From Burkholderia cepacia (GTDB taxonomy: Bacteria > Pseudomonadota > Gammaproteobacteria > Burkholderiales > Burkholderiaceae): a DNA stretch of 64,000 nt. The notes below the pieces were generated by a model that did no database searches, had not been told where the DNA came from, and saw only the letters and a list, made by a program, of their open reading frames with translations. The stretch lies in the NCBI RefSeq assembly GCF_001718835.1, contig NZ_CP013443.1, forward strand, positions 3,286,001 through 3,350,000. Reading direction: 5' to 3'. Below, piece by piece: positions 1 through 10,375 of this stretch (within the stretch, counting starts at the first letter, position 1; every line of letters starts with the position of its first letter). The position numbers and the translations under genes were made by a program.

Positions 1-213
1 GCCTCCGCTGCGGCACGCGACGCGCCGGGTCAACCGGCAGCGCGCCTGCGTCGGCGAACCGGTCCGCATCGCCGGCGGCACGCGGCGCCAGGGCTCGAAG
101 GCCGGACGCGCGCCCAGCGCCGCCCGACGCCGGGCCTTCGATCGCTGCAGATCGCTCGCCCTCCGGGCGGGCGTACCGCCACAGCTTGCGCCAATACGAA
201 TCAGGCAATTCAT
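1..213 (-). CDS. Possible partial ORF running off the left edge
   Basis: On the minus strand an AGGAGG at 219-224 sits five bases before an ATG at 213, and that frame stays open to the window edge. Its translation is rich in Arg and Cys. A second frame starting at TTG 208 is also open to the edge, has a more normal amino acid mix and a G/C-rich third codon position, and may be the real one. I cannot tell which frame is translated and recognise no family. It lies downstream of, and in the same direction as, the R-body-like genes, so it could belong to that locus. Confidence 0.3.
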   Translation of the reverse strand, partial: MNCLIRIGASCGGTPARRASDLQRSKARRRAALGARPAFEPWRRVPPAMRTGSPTQARCRLTRRVACRSGG

Positions 214-299
214 CGACGCCTCCTCGCGCTCGTGCAGGGTGTTGAAACCGGAAAGCAGCCGCAACCGGCACGTCACCGCCGAACCATCGCCAAACGAGC

Positions 300-683
300 C
301 TAGCCGCCCTTCTTGTCCAGCAGCGCCTGATACTTCTGCAGGCTTTCGTCGATCTTGTCGAGCGCGATGCTCGCCGCCTCGCCTTCGATCGCTTCCGCCG
401 CGCCCGCCACCATCGCCGCGGTCGCGACGAACAGGTCCGTCAGCAGCAGCCCCATCGCGTCCATCGCCATCCCCTTGACGTCTTCATCGACGGTCTTCTG
501 CGCAAGGTCCTTCATCAGCACGCTCTTGCCGGCGATCGCCAGCGACGTGGACGCCTCGAAGTAGTTCGCCGCCGCCTGCGCCACCAGGCCGCCGGCCTGC
601 GTGATCATCATGTTCGGGCCGACGGCGATCTGGGTCGTCGCGTAGGACGCTGCCTCCGCATTGATCGCCTGCACCGACTGCAT
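300..683 (-). CDS. Unrecognised 127-aa protein of the R-body-like locus
   Basis: A small, Ala-rich, mostly hydrophobic and amphipathic protein with no signal peptide. The segments TQIAVGPNMMITQAGGLVAQ and LLLTDLFVATAAMVAGAAEA look like long amphipathic helices, and the tail is charged (DESLQKYQALLDKKGG). The ATG at 683 is my choice because the frame further upstream (to 1295) is Arg-rich noise; no clear ribosome binding site precedes it, so the start is uncertain. It is collinear with the RebB-family genes at 1329-2001 and with the 226-aa gene, which suggests a shared role, perhaps in ribbon assembly. I do not recognise the family. Confidence 0.6.
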   Translation of the reverse strand: MQSVQAINAEAASYATTQIAVGPNMMITQAGGLVAQAAANYFEASTSLAIAGKSVLMKDLAQKTVDEDVKGMAMDAMGLLLTDLFVATAAMVAGAAEAIEGEAASIALDKIDESLQKYQALLDKKGG

Positions 684-863
684 CGACGCATGGCCGGGCC
701 ATTCCGGCTCGCGGACCTGGTTCGGCGCCTTCAGCGAATCGGTGAGCCGTCGCAGACGACTGACCGGCCACGATCGTGCGCCCGCCTTCGACGCGCCCGC
801 GCGCGGATCGGCCGCTGCCGGCGCCGCCGATTCGGCTCCGTGTTGCGCGACGTCGCGCTTTTC

Positions 864-1169
864 ATGGACCGCATCTACGAGCAGTTGTGCCGGCACATCC
901 ATCAGCTGAGCGATTTCGTGGAGTCGGCGTGCCTGTACCGGCTGGAGGCAAGGCTCGCGCGCCATCTGCTGAACCGCATGCAGGGCGGCGATCAGGAGGT
1001 GCCGCTGCCTGAGAATCAGAGCATCCTCGCGGCCATGCTCAATGTCAGCCGCCCGCGGCTGAACAGCAGCCTGCAGAAATTGCAGCGCGAAGGCGTGATC
1101 CGGCTGCACGGGCAACGCGTGACGATCGAAAAGCCGGAGTTGCTGCGAGGCATCGTCGACGCGAACTGA
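864..1169 (+). pseudogene. Truncated Crp/Fnr-family regulator: only the DNA-binding end remains
   Basis: From MDRIYEQLCRHI onward, about 101 residues match the C-terminal half of Crp-family activators: the end of the dimerisation helix, then a winged helix-turn-helix (PENQSILAAMLNVSRPRLNS, then LQKLQREGVIRLHGQRVTI). The N-terminal cyclic-nucleotide-binding beta barrel is absent. The same frame can be extended up to 690, but that part is Arg-rich and unlike any Crp domain. The fragment is divergent from the 127-aa gene. It is probably a remnant, although a stand-alone DNA-binding protein cannot be excluded. Confidence 0.65.
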
Positions 1170-1328
1170 CGTGCCGGCGCGAACGATGGCGTCGGCGCGA
1201 GGGCGCATCGCCCGGCGGCGCCGCTTCGGCGCGGCGGAACGCGTCGAACCCGTACTCCTCGGCCGGATATGCGCACCGGGTGAAGCCCCCTTCAATCCCC
1301 CTGCCTCACACCCGGCGCGCAGCGAAGG

Positions 1329-1524
1329 TCATCCTCGCCAGTGCCTGAGCGCATTCATGAGTTGCGCAACTGCGGCCAGCTGCGACGTAAAGGAGGAGTT
1401 CGCCGCCTGCGCCGCGGCGGCGATCGCGGCCGGCGAGGTGCTGTAGAGCTGCATGATGCCGACGGTCGTCGCGGCCTGGTTGGATGCGGCCTGATTCGGG
1501 GATTTCGGGTCCTGGTCCTGCCAT
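1329..1524 (-). pseudogene. RebB-like C-terminal reading frame, apparently frameshifted at its start
   Basis: The frame ending at 1329 encodes TTVGIMQLYSTSPAAIAAAA, closely parallel to TNVGTMQLYTIGPESAGAAA in the RebB-family protein just upstream, so this is a paralogue. It is short: about 65 residues carry the similarity. The only good initiation signal, AGGAG at 1533-1537 followed by ATG at 1524, is one base out of frame with the RebB-like sequence. In-frame starts exist only far upstream (1613). The simplest reading is a one-base indel close to the start codon, making this a recent pseudogene, but a sequencing error or a non-ATG start would look the same. Confidence 0.55.
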
Positions 1525-1674
1525 GGTTGCTTCTCCTGGTTGGCTGACAGCCGCAACGGAGTCTCGGCGCAGCGCAGTTGATCAGTTATCCGGAACGATG
1601 AACGGCATGACATCGGCGGTTACAGCAGCTCGTGCCGCTGAGCCGCCGCTCCCCCCGGGCGTCGCGGTAACGCC

Positions 1675-2001
1675 TTAAATCGCCTTACCGATCGCGATCA
1701 CGTCGGCCAGCACGGAAAGAATCCCGTTCGCCCCGATTTCCGTGGCGGCGGCGCCCGCGCTTTCCGGCCCGATGGTGTACAGCTGCATCGTGCCCACGTT
1801 CGTCGAGGTCTGCGACTGGATCGCCGCCTGCGACTGCTGCTGCACTGCGTTCTCGAACAGGATGCTCAGCGAATGGCTCTGGGCTTGATAAAGCGAGCCC
1901 ATCGCCATCGCCGGCGCTTCGGCGACCACCTTGACGTTGGCCTGCGTGACGGCATCGGTAATCGCGGGATTGACGTGGCAGACATGGCAGTGTTCGGTCA
2001 T
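1675..2001 (-). CDS. RebB-family R-body protein
   Basis: A 108-residue protein with the RebB ('killing trait') signature: NPAITDAVTQANVKVVAEAP, then AMAMGSLYQAQSHSL, then a Gln-rich helix and TNVGTMQLYTIGP. RebB-type proteins are the building blocks of R-bodies, insoluble coiled ribbons described in Caedibacter and in several proteobacteria. The start at 2001 follows an AGGAG, and the N-terminus has an unusual His/Cys run (EHCHVCHV) ahead of the conserved part. It lies in a minus-strand run with the 226-aa gene upstream and the second RebB-like frame downstream. Confidence 0.85.
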   Translation of the reverse strand: MTEHCHVCHVNPAITDAVTQANVKVVAEAPAMAMGSLYQAQSHSLSILFENAVQQQSQAAIQSQTSTNVGTMQLYTIGPESAGAAATEIGANGILSVLADVIAIGKAI

Positions 2002-2093
2002 CTCTTGCTCCTTGGTTCACGTGACGGTTGCGAGATCGCACGTCGAAGGCTGGCTGACTCGGCGTTGGTCCGCTTTTCCGCTTGGCCCGCGTG

Positions 2094-2774
2094 CTACTTC
2101 AAGGACGCTTGGTCGGAGGTATCGTGAACGGGCGGCGACGCGATATCCGGCAACACTGCCGGGGCCGCGGCGGGTACGGGCATGTCCGGCTCCTTCAGGC
2201 ATGCGTCGAGGTTCTGCAGCCATTCGTAGATGGCCTGCACGCGTTCGGCGAGCGGATCGACGTATTGCCGGAAGCACGCTTGCATTTCCTGCTTGATGAG
2301 GCCGGTCAGCTGCTCGCCGATCAGCATCAGCGCCTGCCGCGTACTGTCCTGGATGTCGGCCGCGCCCGACTGCGGATTCGCGGCGGGTTGCCCGTCCGAC
2401 GGCTCGCGTGTGTCGAGCATGCCGGAGAGCTTTCTCTGCTCCGTTGCCAGCACGCCGAGCGTCGCCTCGTTCTGCGCGTCGATCGACTGCAGGATGCCGC
2501 GCATCTTCTCGTAGGCTTTCTGCTGATTGAGCTGCAGGAAGTGCTTGATCTGCTCCCGCACTTCCTGGCGGGTCTTCAGCGGCGCAGGCGGCGGGTTCGT
2601 GGCGGGCGACTGCCGAGAAGGCTGCGAGCCCGGAGCGGCTGCCGGCGCCTGCTGGTCGGCCGCCCGGCGCGACAGCCGCTCCAGCAGCGCCTTCTCCTCC
2701 CCCGGCGCCAAAGCCCGTCCCAATTGTTTCTCGGCGAACTGCCGCAGCAGAGGATCGAGCGCGTCGTTACTCAT
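2094..2774 (-). CDS. Unrecognised 226-aa soluble protein of the R-body-like locus
   Basis: There is no signal peptide or membrane segment. Residues 1-35 are charged (DPLLRQFAEKQLGRALAPGE). A Pro/Ala/Gln-rich linker follows (about 38-65), then a long helical region, probably coiled coil (about 68-130: QVREQIKHFLQLNQQKAYEK onward), a second helical region (about 150-195) and a Pro-rich tail. ATG 2774 has a GGAGGAG ribosome binding site. A 42-codon ORF overlaps the start, suggesting coupled translation. Position and strand link it to the RebB-family genes; the function is unknown. Confidence 0.7.
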   Translation of the reverse strand: MSNDALDPLLRQFAEKQLGRALAPGEEKALLERLSRRAADQQAPAAAPGSQPSRQSPATNPPPAPLKTRQEVREQIKHFLQLNQQKAYEKMRGILQSIDAQNEATLGVLATEQRKLSGMLDTREPSDGQPAANPQSGAADIQDSTRQALMLIGEQLTGLIKQEMQACFRQYVDPLAERVQAIYEWLQNLDACLKEPDMPVPAAAPAVLPDIASPPVHDTSDQASLK

Positions 2775-2895
2775 GGCTCGCTCCTCCTCGATGTGCGCCG
2801 GCGGCGACGGCCGGCAGCGATGCGGACAGGTTGCGGAGTTTGACGTGACGTAACGCCGAAGCCGCTTCGCAGACGCGATTCGGTGCATCTCGCAT
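2767..2895 (-). CDS. Small upstream ORF (42 aa) overlapping the start of the 226-aa gene
   Basis: ATG 2895 is preceded by GGGAG. The frame runs MRDAPNRVCEAASALRHVKL onward and stops at 2767, seven bases inside the next gene, so its 3' end contains the ribosome binding site and ATG of that gene. This layout is typical of translationally coupled leader ORFs. No family is recognised; it may only act as a translational leader. Confidence 0.4.
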   Translation of the reverse strand: MRDAPNRVCEAASALRHVKLRNLSASLPAVAAGAHRGGASHE

Positions 2896-2918
2896 GGTGT
2901 TCTCCCGGTATGGATGCG

Positions 2919-2933
2919 CGACAAGTCTTGTCG
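2919..2933. promoter_or_regulatory. Perfect 15-base palindrome upstream of the R-body-like genes
   Basis: CGACAAG-T-CTTGTCG lies 24 bases upstream of the 42-aa ORF start, in the right place for an operator or a transcription start region. I do not recognise the motif. Confidence 0.35.
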
Positions 2934-2934
2934 G

Positions 2935-3229
2935 AAATTTCGGCAGGACTGTTGCAGGGACGAACGTGGCGAAGGGGATGTGAAGCCGGGTGGGATCCTG
3001 GATCCCGGACAAGAAAGCAAATCGACGAGCCGGGCGGGGTCCAGTTCGAAGAAAGCGGCGCATGAGTCTGGATCTGCCAGACGGTCGAGACCAATCGGGA
3101 TAGGGGCGGTCAGGTAATCTGACCGGTCCCCTCCCACATACATGGACGCCTCCGTTTTGCAAGGCAGCCGTACACGATCGGCAGATAGATTGAGATTGCG
3201 GCCATACATCCGGACTGTTCAGGAGGCTA
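2935..3229. other. Intergenic stretch between the R-body-like genes and the insertion sequence
   Basis: About 300 bases with no convincing gene. It presumably holds the promoter of the minus-strand R-body-like genes. Base composition is less GC-rich than the core regions. Confidence 0.4.
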
Positions 3230-3393
3230 GCGAGACGCCTCTGTCCCTGATGGAATCAGCTGATCGGACTCTAATCACCACCTCGCGCTCGAAGCGCCTG
3301 TGGGAGGGCAGAGTATTCCGATCCCGGTCCAACCTGTCTTGCCATCACGTCACGATTGCCCAAGCAACCTCCTGGGAGAGCCTTAACCGAACC

Positions 3394-3437
3394 CGATCGG
3401 ATTACGCAGCGGCCACGGACGGCGCGTAATCCGATCG
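3394..3437. repeat. 14-bp inverted repeat around the transposase stop codon
   Basis: CGATCGGATTACGC (3394-3407) and GCGTAATCCGATCG (3424-3437) are perfect complements with a 16-base loop. The stop codon (3402-3404) lies inside the left arm. It could be a transcription end signal or part of the right-end structure that in IS1111-type elements gives rise to the guide (bridge/seek) RNA. Confidence 0.5.
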
Positions 3438-4439
3438 GAACGCAGTGCCTTGCGTGAGCAGCGCCCAGGCAATCCGGGCGTTCCTATTCGCCACTGCCAC
3501 CACGGCGACGTTCTTGTGCCGGCGCGTGAGCAAGCGATGAAGCCAGCCCGAGAACGCATCGTCCTTGTTGGCGCAATAGCGAACGACAGCCCGCGCGCCG
3601 TGCACCATCAGTGTCCGCAGGTAGGTATCGCCGTGCTTGCTGATACCCAGCAGCGTCGGCCTGCCTCCGCTCGAATGCTGTCTGGGTACCAGACCTAACC
3701 ACGCCGCCAGTTGCCGGGCATTGCTGAAGCACTTGCCGTCGCCGATCGAGGCAACCAGAGCGCTGGCCGTAATCGGGCCGATGCCGGGAATCTCTGCCAG
3801 TCGGCGACTGGCGTCGCTCGCGTGATGCCACGCCTTGATCTGCGTCTCGATCTCTGCGACCTGCCGGTCAAGCTCCTTCAAGTGGTCCGTCAAGCGCTGT
3901 ATCAACAGACGGAATGACCCCGGCAGTTCATTGCTGGCGTCTTCGATGAGCTGAGGTACGTGCTGGGCAATGCTGGTGATCCCCCGCGGCATCACCAAAC
4001 CGAATTCCCCCAGCAGCCCGCGGATCTGATTGGCCTGCGCGGTACGCGCCCGAACGAACCCTTGGCGGGCTCGGTGCAATGCAAGAACCGCCTGTTGATC
4101 GACGTTCTTGATGGGCACAAACCGCATGTTGGGTCGCGCCACCGCTTCGCAGATCGCTTCGGCATCGGCAACGTCGTTCTTGTTCGTCTTCACATAGGGT
4201 TTAACGAACTGGGGAGCCATGAGCCTCACCGTATGGCCGAGCGTCTGCAGCTTGCGTGCCCAGAAGTGGGCGCTGGCGCAGGCTTCCATGCCGATGAGGC
4301 ACCCTGGAAGGTTCGCAAAGAACGCGACTATCTGGTGCCGTTTCAGTTGCTTCCTCAATATCGGCTTGCCGTGCTCGTTCACACCGTGGACCTGGAAGAT
4401 GTCCTTGGCGAGGTCAATGCCGATCGTAGTAACGTTCAT
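3402..4439 (-). CDS. IS110-family transposase (IS1111 group)
   Basis: A 345-residue recombinase. The N-terminal RuvC-like DEDD domain begins GIDLAKDIFQVHGVNEHGKP and continues with MEACASAHFWARKL and KTNKNDVADAEAICEA. The C-terminal transposase_20 domain carries IPGIGPITASALVASIGDG and LGLVPRQHSSGGRPTLLGIS. Length and order match intact family members, so it is probably functional. ATG 4439 is the conventional start (MNVTTIGIDLAK). IS110-family enzymes move by site-specific recombination guided by a structured RNA encoded in the element's own flank, so the non-coding DNA around this gene matters. Confidence 0.92.
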   Translation of the reverse strand: MNVTTIGIDLAKDIFQVHGVNEHGKPILRKQLKRHQIVAFFANLPGCLIGMEACASAHFWARKLQTLGHTVRLMAPQFVKPYVKTNKNDVADAEAICEAVARPNMRFVPIKNVDQQAVLALHRARQGFVRARTAQANQIRGLLGEFGLVMPRGITSIAQHVPQLIEDASNELPGSFRLLIQRLTDHLKELDRQVAEIETQIKAWHHASDASRRLAEIPGIGPITASALVASIGDGKCFSNARQLAAWLGLVPRQHSSGGRPTLLGISKHGDTYLRTLMVHGARAVVRYCANKDDAFSGWLHRLLTRRHKNVAVVAVANRNARIAWALLTQGTAFRSDYAPSVAAA

Positions 4440-4469
4440 GGTGACGCCCTCCTCCGGTGAAGGTGGTGT

Positions 4470-5139
4470 TTCGACAGCCTCACCACTTTGACACGGCAAT
4501 GCCGCTTCGGACGGGGGCGTCCATTCCATTACCACCTGGCATGCGGGTCCGCACCAGGCGGTTGGAATGGTTGAGGTCGTCAGGCTTGTGTTGCTCCCGA
4601 CCCGACGCCCAGGCTTGCCGTGGTCCGGTTCGGCGGAACTGATTCCTCGCTGCCGGGGCCTGTCGGGCTTCACCCTATCCACCTGACCGGCGAGCTTCGC
4701 TCTCGCGAACATCTGAGGCGCTTCACTTCCGATAACCAGAGGGCTCCCCCTCCCATCCCTTCGGCCCTTCGCCGGCAGCTTTAGCTTTCCCAGCCACACC
4801 GCCCAACTACTATGGCCTCTGCTGACTCCTCGCTCCGACTCGACGTCGTTGCCCTTTCAGGCATGAGGCGAGGCCTCCCCAGGTAAGAACGCACTCCTTC
4901 ATCGCACAACCGCTGCATTTACGCCGCCGCGCCTTGGTCACAAGAGCTTCGCGGTTTGTTGCCCGCTCGCCCTGCTCGGCAGCGCCTTCTATGCAGTTCT
5001 TGTCCATCGGCTCGCGATTTACGCTCCACGCTTCCTCCCCACATTCGGTCGCCCTCGTGCAGTTGCGCTTCACTTCATTCGCCGTGACCAGCTCATGGCG
5101 GGACTTACACCCGCAGGAGTGCGCCCATGCTGGGCGCAC
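4470..5139. other. Gene-free segment, probably mobile-element DNA
   Basis: About 670 bases less GC-rich than the surrounding core genes. No frame looks coding; one minus-strand frame at 4810-5139 (109 codons, Cys/Arg-rich) is open but has no recognisable domain. The right edge ends in a short palindrome, TGCGCCCATGCTGGGCGCA at 5120-5138, a few bases before the intact ssb terminator, which suggests that the foreign DNA stops there. I suspect it belongs to the IS or to a second element but cannot name it. Confidence 0.4.
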
Positions 5140-5142
5140 AAC

Positions 5143-5177
5143 AAAAAGCCCGTAACCGCGAGGGTTACAGGCTTTTT
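5143..5177 (-). terminator. Intrinsic terminator of ssb
   Basis: A hairpin of AAAAAGCC-GTAACC against GGTTAC-GGCTTTTT lies just after the ssb stop. It is symmetrical enough to work in both directions and marks the border with the mobile DNA. Confidence 0.85.
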
Positions 5178-5202
5178 GTTTATGTGATGCAGAAGCTGAT
5201 CG

Positions 5203-5760
5203 TCAGAACGGGATATCGTCGTCCATCTCGTCGAAGCCGCCACCTGCCGGTGCGCTCGGACGGCTTTGCGCGCCGCCGCCGGCACCGCCACGCGCCGCGC
5301 CGCCGGCACGACCGCCGCCACCACCGCCGCGTTCCATCTGCTCGCCGCGACCACCACCGCCGCCGCCACCGTAGCCGCCGCCGTAACCGCCTTCGTCACC
5401 GCCGCCACCGCCGCCGCCCGCACCGCCGCGGCCGCCGAGCATCTGCATTTGGTCGGCGACGATTTCGGTCGAGTAACGATCCTGGCCGTCCTGGCCCTGC
5501 CACTTGCGCGTGCGGATGCGGCCCTCGATATAGACCGACGAACCCTTCTTCAGGTATTCGCTGACGATTTCCGCCAGACGGCCGAAGAACGCGACGCGAT
5601 GCCACTCGGTCATTTCCTTGAAATCGCCGCTTGCCTTGTCCTTGTAGCGGTCGGTCGTCGCGAGACGGATGTTCGCAACCGCGTCGCCGCTCGGCAGGTA
5701 ACGGACTTCAGGATCGGCGCCGAGATTGCCGACGAGGATGACCTTGTTGACGGATGCCAT
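5203..5760 (-). CDS. ssb: Single-stranded DNA-binding protein SSB
   Basis: A 185-residue SSB. The N-terminal OB fold (about 1-110) starts MASVNKVILVGNLGADPEVR and includes TEWHRVAFFGRLAEIVSEYL. A very Gly-rich linker with an Arg/Gln stretch follows (about 110-170). The acidic tip MDDDIPF recruits partner proteins in replication and repair. The protein coats single-stranded DNA as a tetramer. It lies downstream of the MFS gene on the same strand (102-base gap) and ends in its own terminator. The Gly tract is low-complexity DNA and causes false ORFs on the other strand. Confidence 0.97.
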   Translation of the reverse strand: MASVNKVILVGNLGADPEVRYLPSGDAVANIRLATTDRYKDKASGDFKEMTEWHRVAFFGRLAEIVSEYLKKGSSVYIEGRIRTRKWQGQDGQDRYSTEIVADQMQMLGGRGGAGGGGGGGDEGGYGGGYGGGGGGGRGEQMERGGGGGGRAGGAARGGAGGGAQSRPSAPAGGGFDEMDDDIPF

Positions 5761-5862
5761 GTGTTTCTCCAGTAAATTCGATGCCGGGCCGCTCGCGGAT
5801 CACGTCGAGCCGGCCCGCCGGGCTGCCCGGCAAGCCCCGCCGATGCGAGCCCGGATAAGGGG

Positions 5863-7050
5863 TCAGGCCTTGCGCGGCGGCGCTTTCATGCTGGCCGCGA
5901 TTATAAGCCACGCGGCCACGAGCCCCGAGCACGTGTAGAACACCGTGTTCGCGCCGCCGTGCTTCAGCAGCCAGCCGCCCACGATGCCGCCGAGCGCGAG
6001 CCCGATCGACTGCGTGGTGTTGTAGACACCCGTGGCCGCGCCCTTGCGCGAACCGGGCGCGAGCTTCGACACGAGCGACGGCTGCGACGCTTCCAGGATG
6101 TTGAAACCGAGGAAGTAGACGAACAGGATCGCCGCCACAATCAGGATGGTATGCGGCGCGCTGCCCAGCAGCAATTGACCGATCAGGATAGCCAGAATGC
6201 CGCCGAGCAGCACCGGCTTCATCTTGCCCCGTTTTTCCGCGACGATGATCGCCGGGACCATCATCACGAACGCGAGCCCCATCACCGGCAGGTAGACCTT
6301 CCAGTGCGCGGCGACCGGCAGGCCGCCGTCGACGAGCAGGCGCGGCACGACGAGGAACAGCGCCGTCTGCGTCGCGTGCAGCACCAGCACGCCGAAGTTC
6401 AGGCGCAGCAGCTCGACGTTGTGCAGCACCTCGGCGAACGGCGCGGGCACGTGCACGGGCTTCGCCGCGTCGGGCACGATCCACAGCACGACGCCGATCG
6501 CGAGGATCGACAGCACGCCGACGATCGCGAACAGCCCGCTCATCCCGACCCAGTGGAACACGATCGGCGCGCCGACGATCGCGACCGCGAACGACACGCC
6601 GATCGAGCCGCCGACCATCGCCATCGCCTTCGTGCGGTTCTGCTCGGAGGTCAGGTCGGCGATGAACGCGAGCACCGCGGACGAAACCGCGCCCATCCCC
6701 TGGATCACGCGGCCGACGATGATCCACGTGATGTCATGCGCGAATGCGGCGACGAAGCTGCCGATCGCGAAGATCACGAGGCCCGTGGCGATCACCGGCT
6801 TGCGGCCGAACTTGTCCGACGCCCAGCCGTAGAAGATGTAGAACAGCGACTGCGTGACGCCGTAGGCCCCGAGCGCGATCCCGACGAGCAGCACGTTGTC
6901 GCCGCCCGGAATGGTTTTCGCGTAGACCGAGAACACCGGCATGATCATGAACAGGCCGAGCATGCGCAGCGCGAAGATCGCCGCGAGCGACGTGGTCGCG
7001 CGCAATTCGGGCGCAGTCATGCGGGAAGACGTGGCAGACGGATTGGACAT
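5863..7050 (-). CDS. MFS exporter, YajR-like
   Basis: A 395-residue inner-membrane transporter with about twelve hydrophobic helices. The major facilitator motif A is clear between helices 2 and 3 (GWASDKFGRKPVI), and a motif B-like RVIQGMGAVSSAVLAFIADL follows in helix 4. The best relatives I recall are YajR-type drug/proton antiporters; the C-terminal ferredoxin-like domain of E. coli YajR is missing here, as the protein ends shortly after the last helix. The substrate is unknown. The gene is divergent from uvrA and upstream of ssb. Confidence 0.85.
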   Translation of the reverse strand: MSNPSATSSRMTAPELRATTSLAAIFALRMLGLFMIMPVFSVYAKTIPGGDNVLLVGIALGAYGVTQSLFYIFYGWASDKFGRKPVIATGLVIFAIGSFVAAFAHDITWIIVGRVIQGMGAVSSAVLAFIADLTSEQNRTKAMAMVGGSIGVSFAVAIVGAPIVFHWVGMSGLFAIVGVLSILAIGVVLWIVPDAAKPVHVPAPFAEVLHNVELLRLNFGVLVLHATQTALFLVVPRLLVDGGLPVAAHWKVYLPVMGLAFVMMVPAIIVAEKRGKMKPVLLGGILAILIGQLLLGSAPHTILIVAAILFVYFLGFNILEASQPSLVSKLAPGSRKGAATGVYNTTQSIGLALGGIVGGWLLKHGGANTVFYTCSGLVAAWLIIAASMKAPPRKA

Positions 7051-7205
7051 CGGGAATGAATTTCGAATGATCGGGATGACCGCCCGACACCGGGCGGCGG
7101 AAGATCACGGCCGTCGGCCCGGGCGGGCGGCCGGGCGCGGGCGGCGGCCTTGCTGCCACCTGCGGCCAAGGCCGGGGGCCCCAAACGACGGCCTCGAAAA
7201 GCCGT

Positions 7206-7211
7206 TATAGT
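7206..7211 (+). promoter_or_regulatory. Candidate -10 box for uvrA
   Basis: TATAGT stands 34 bases before the uvrA ATG at 7246. No good -35 hexamer is visible at the right spacing, and I saw no LexA-type CTG-N10-CAG box between the divergent genes. Confidence 0.35.
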
Positions 7212-7245
7212 AGCAGGTTTGGTTCCCTCCATTTTCGCCAGGTTC

Positions 7246-10131
<2,886 letters not shown>

Positions 10132-10178
10132 TCCCGCCGCGCCGCGCGCGGCCGAACGGTTGCGCGCGCCCCCTCCCC

Positions 10179-10196
10179 GGCCGCCGTTCGGCGGCC
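10179..10196 (+). terminator. Weak hairpin after uvrA
   Basis: GGCCGCC-GTTC-GGCGGCC forms a strong stem, but the nearest T-rich tracts start about ten bases later, so it may only stabilise the 3' end. Confidence 0.35.
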
Positions 10197-10375
10197 CGTC
10201 GGCGTTTTCCCTTTTTGCGTTCGCACCACGCACCAAACGGCCCCGTTGCGGACCATAATGGCGGCTATACTTTACGGTCGTAAGGTTCGCCGCACGCACC
10301 AATCCGGTGCAGCGAAGGGCGAACGCCGCCGGCCGGACCTCGCATGGCCGGGCGCACGAACGACACCAGGAAATC

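Larger units (their letters stand above)
3276..4468 (-). mobile_element. IS110-family (IS1111-type) insertion sequence, ends approximate
   Basis: The element is defined by its transposase (3402-4439). The limits given here are a weak inverted pair, CACCACCT at 3276-3283 and AGGTGGTG at 4461-4468, compatible with the subterminal repeats of the IS1111 group but too short to be firm. The true element may extend left toward 3230 or right into the gene-free segment. No target duplication was found; IS110-family elements usually make none. Confidence 0.4.

Noticed and set aside
1306..1524. 72-codon frame using the good ATG at 1524
   Set aside because: Its protein is Arg-rich without similarity; the RebB likeness is in the neighbouring frame.
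4810..5139. 109-codon Cys/Arg-rich ORF in the gene-free segment
   Set aside because: No ribosome binding site or domain; the composition fits non-coding DNA of a mobile element.
5266..5450. Repetitive G/C tract looking like a short-repeat array
   Set aside because: It encodes the Gly-rich linker of SSB; there are no evenly spaced direct repeats or spacers, so it is not a CRISPR array.
7051..7245. LexA box before uvrA
   Set aside because: No CTG-N10-CAG palindrome could be found in the intergenic region, although uvrA is SOS-controlled in many bacteria.
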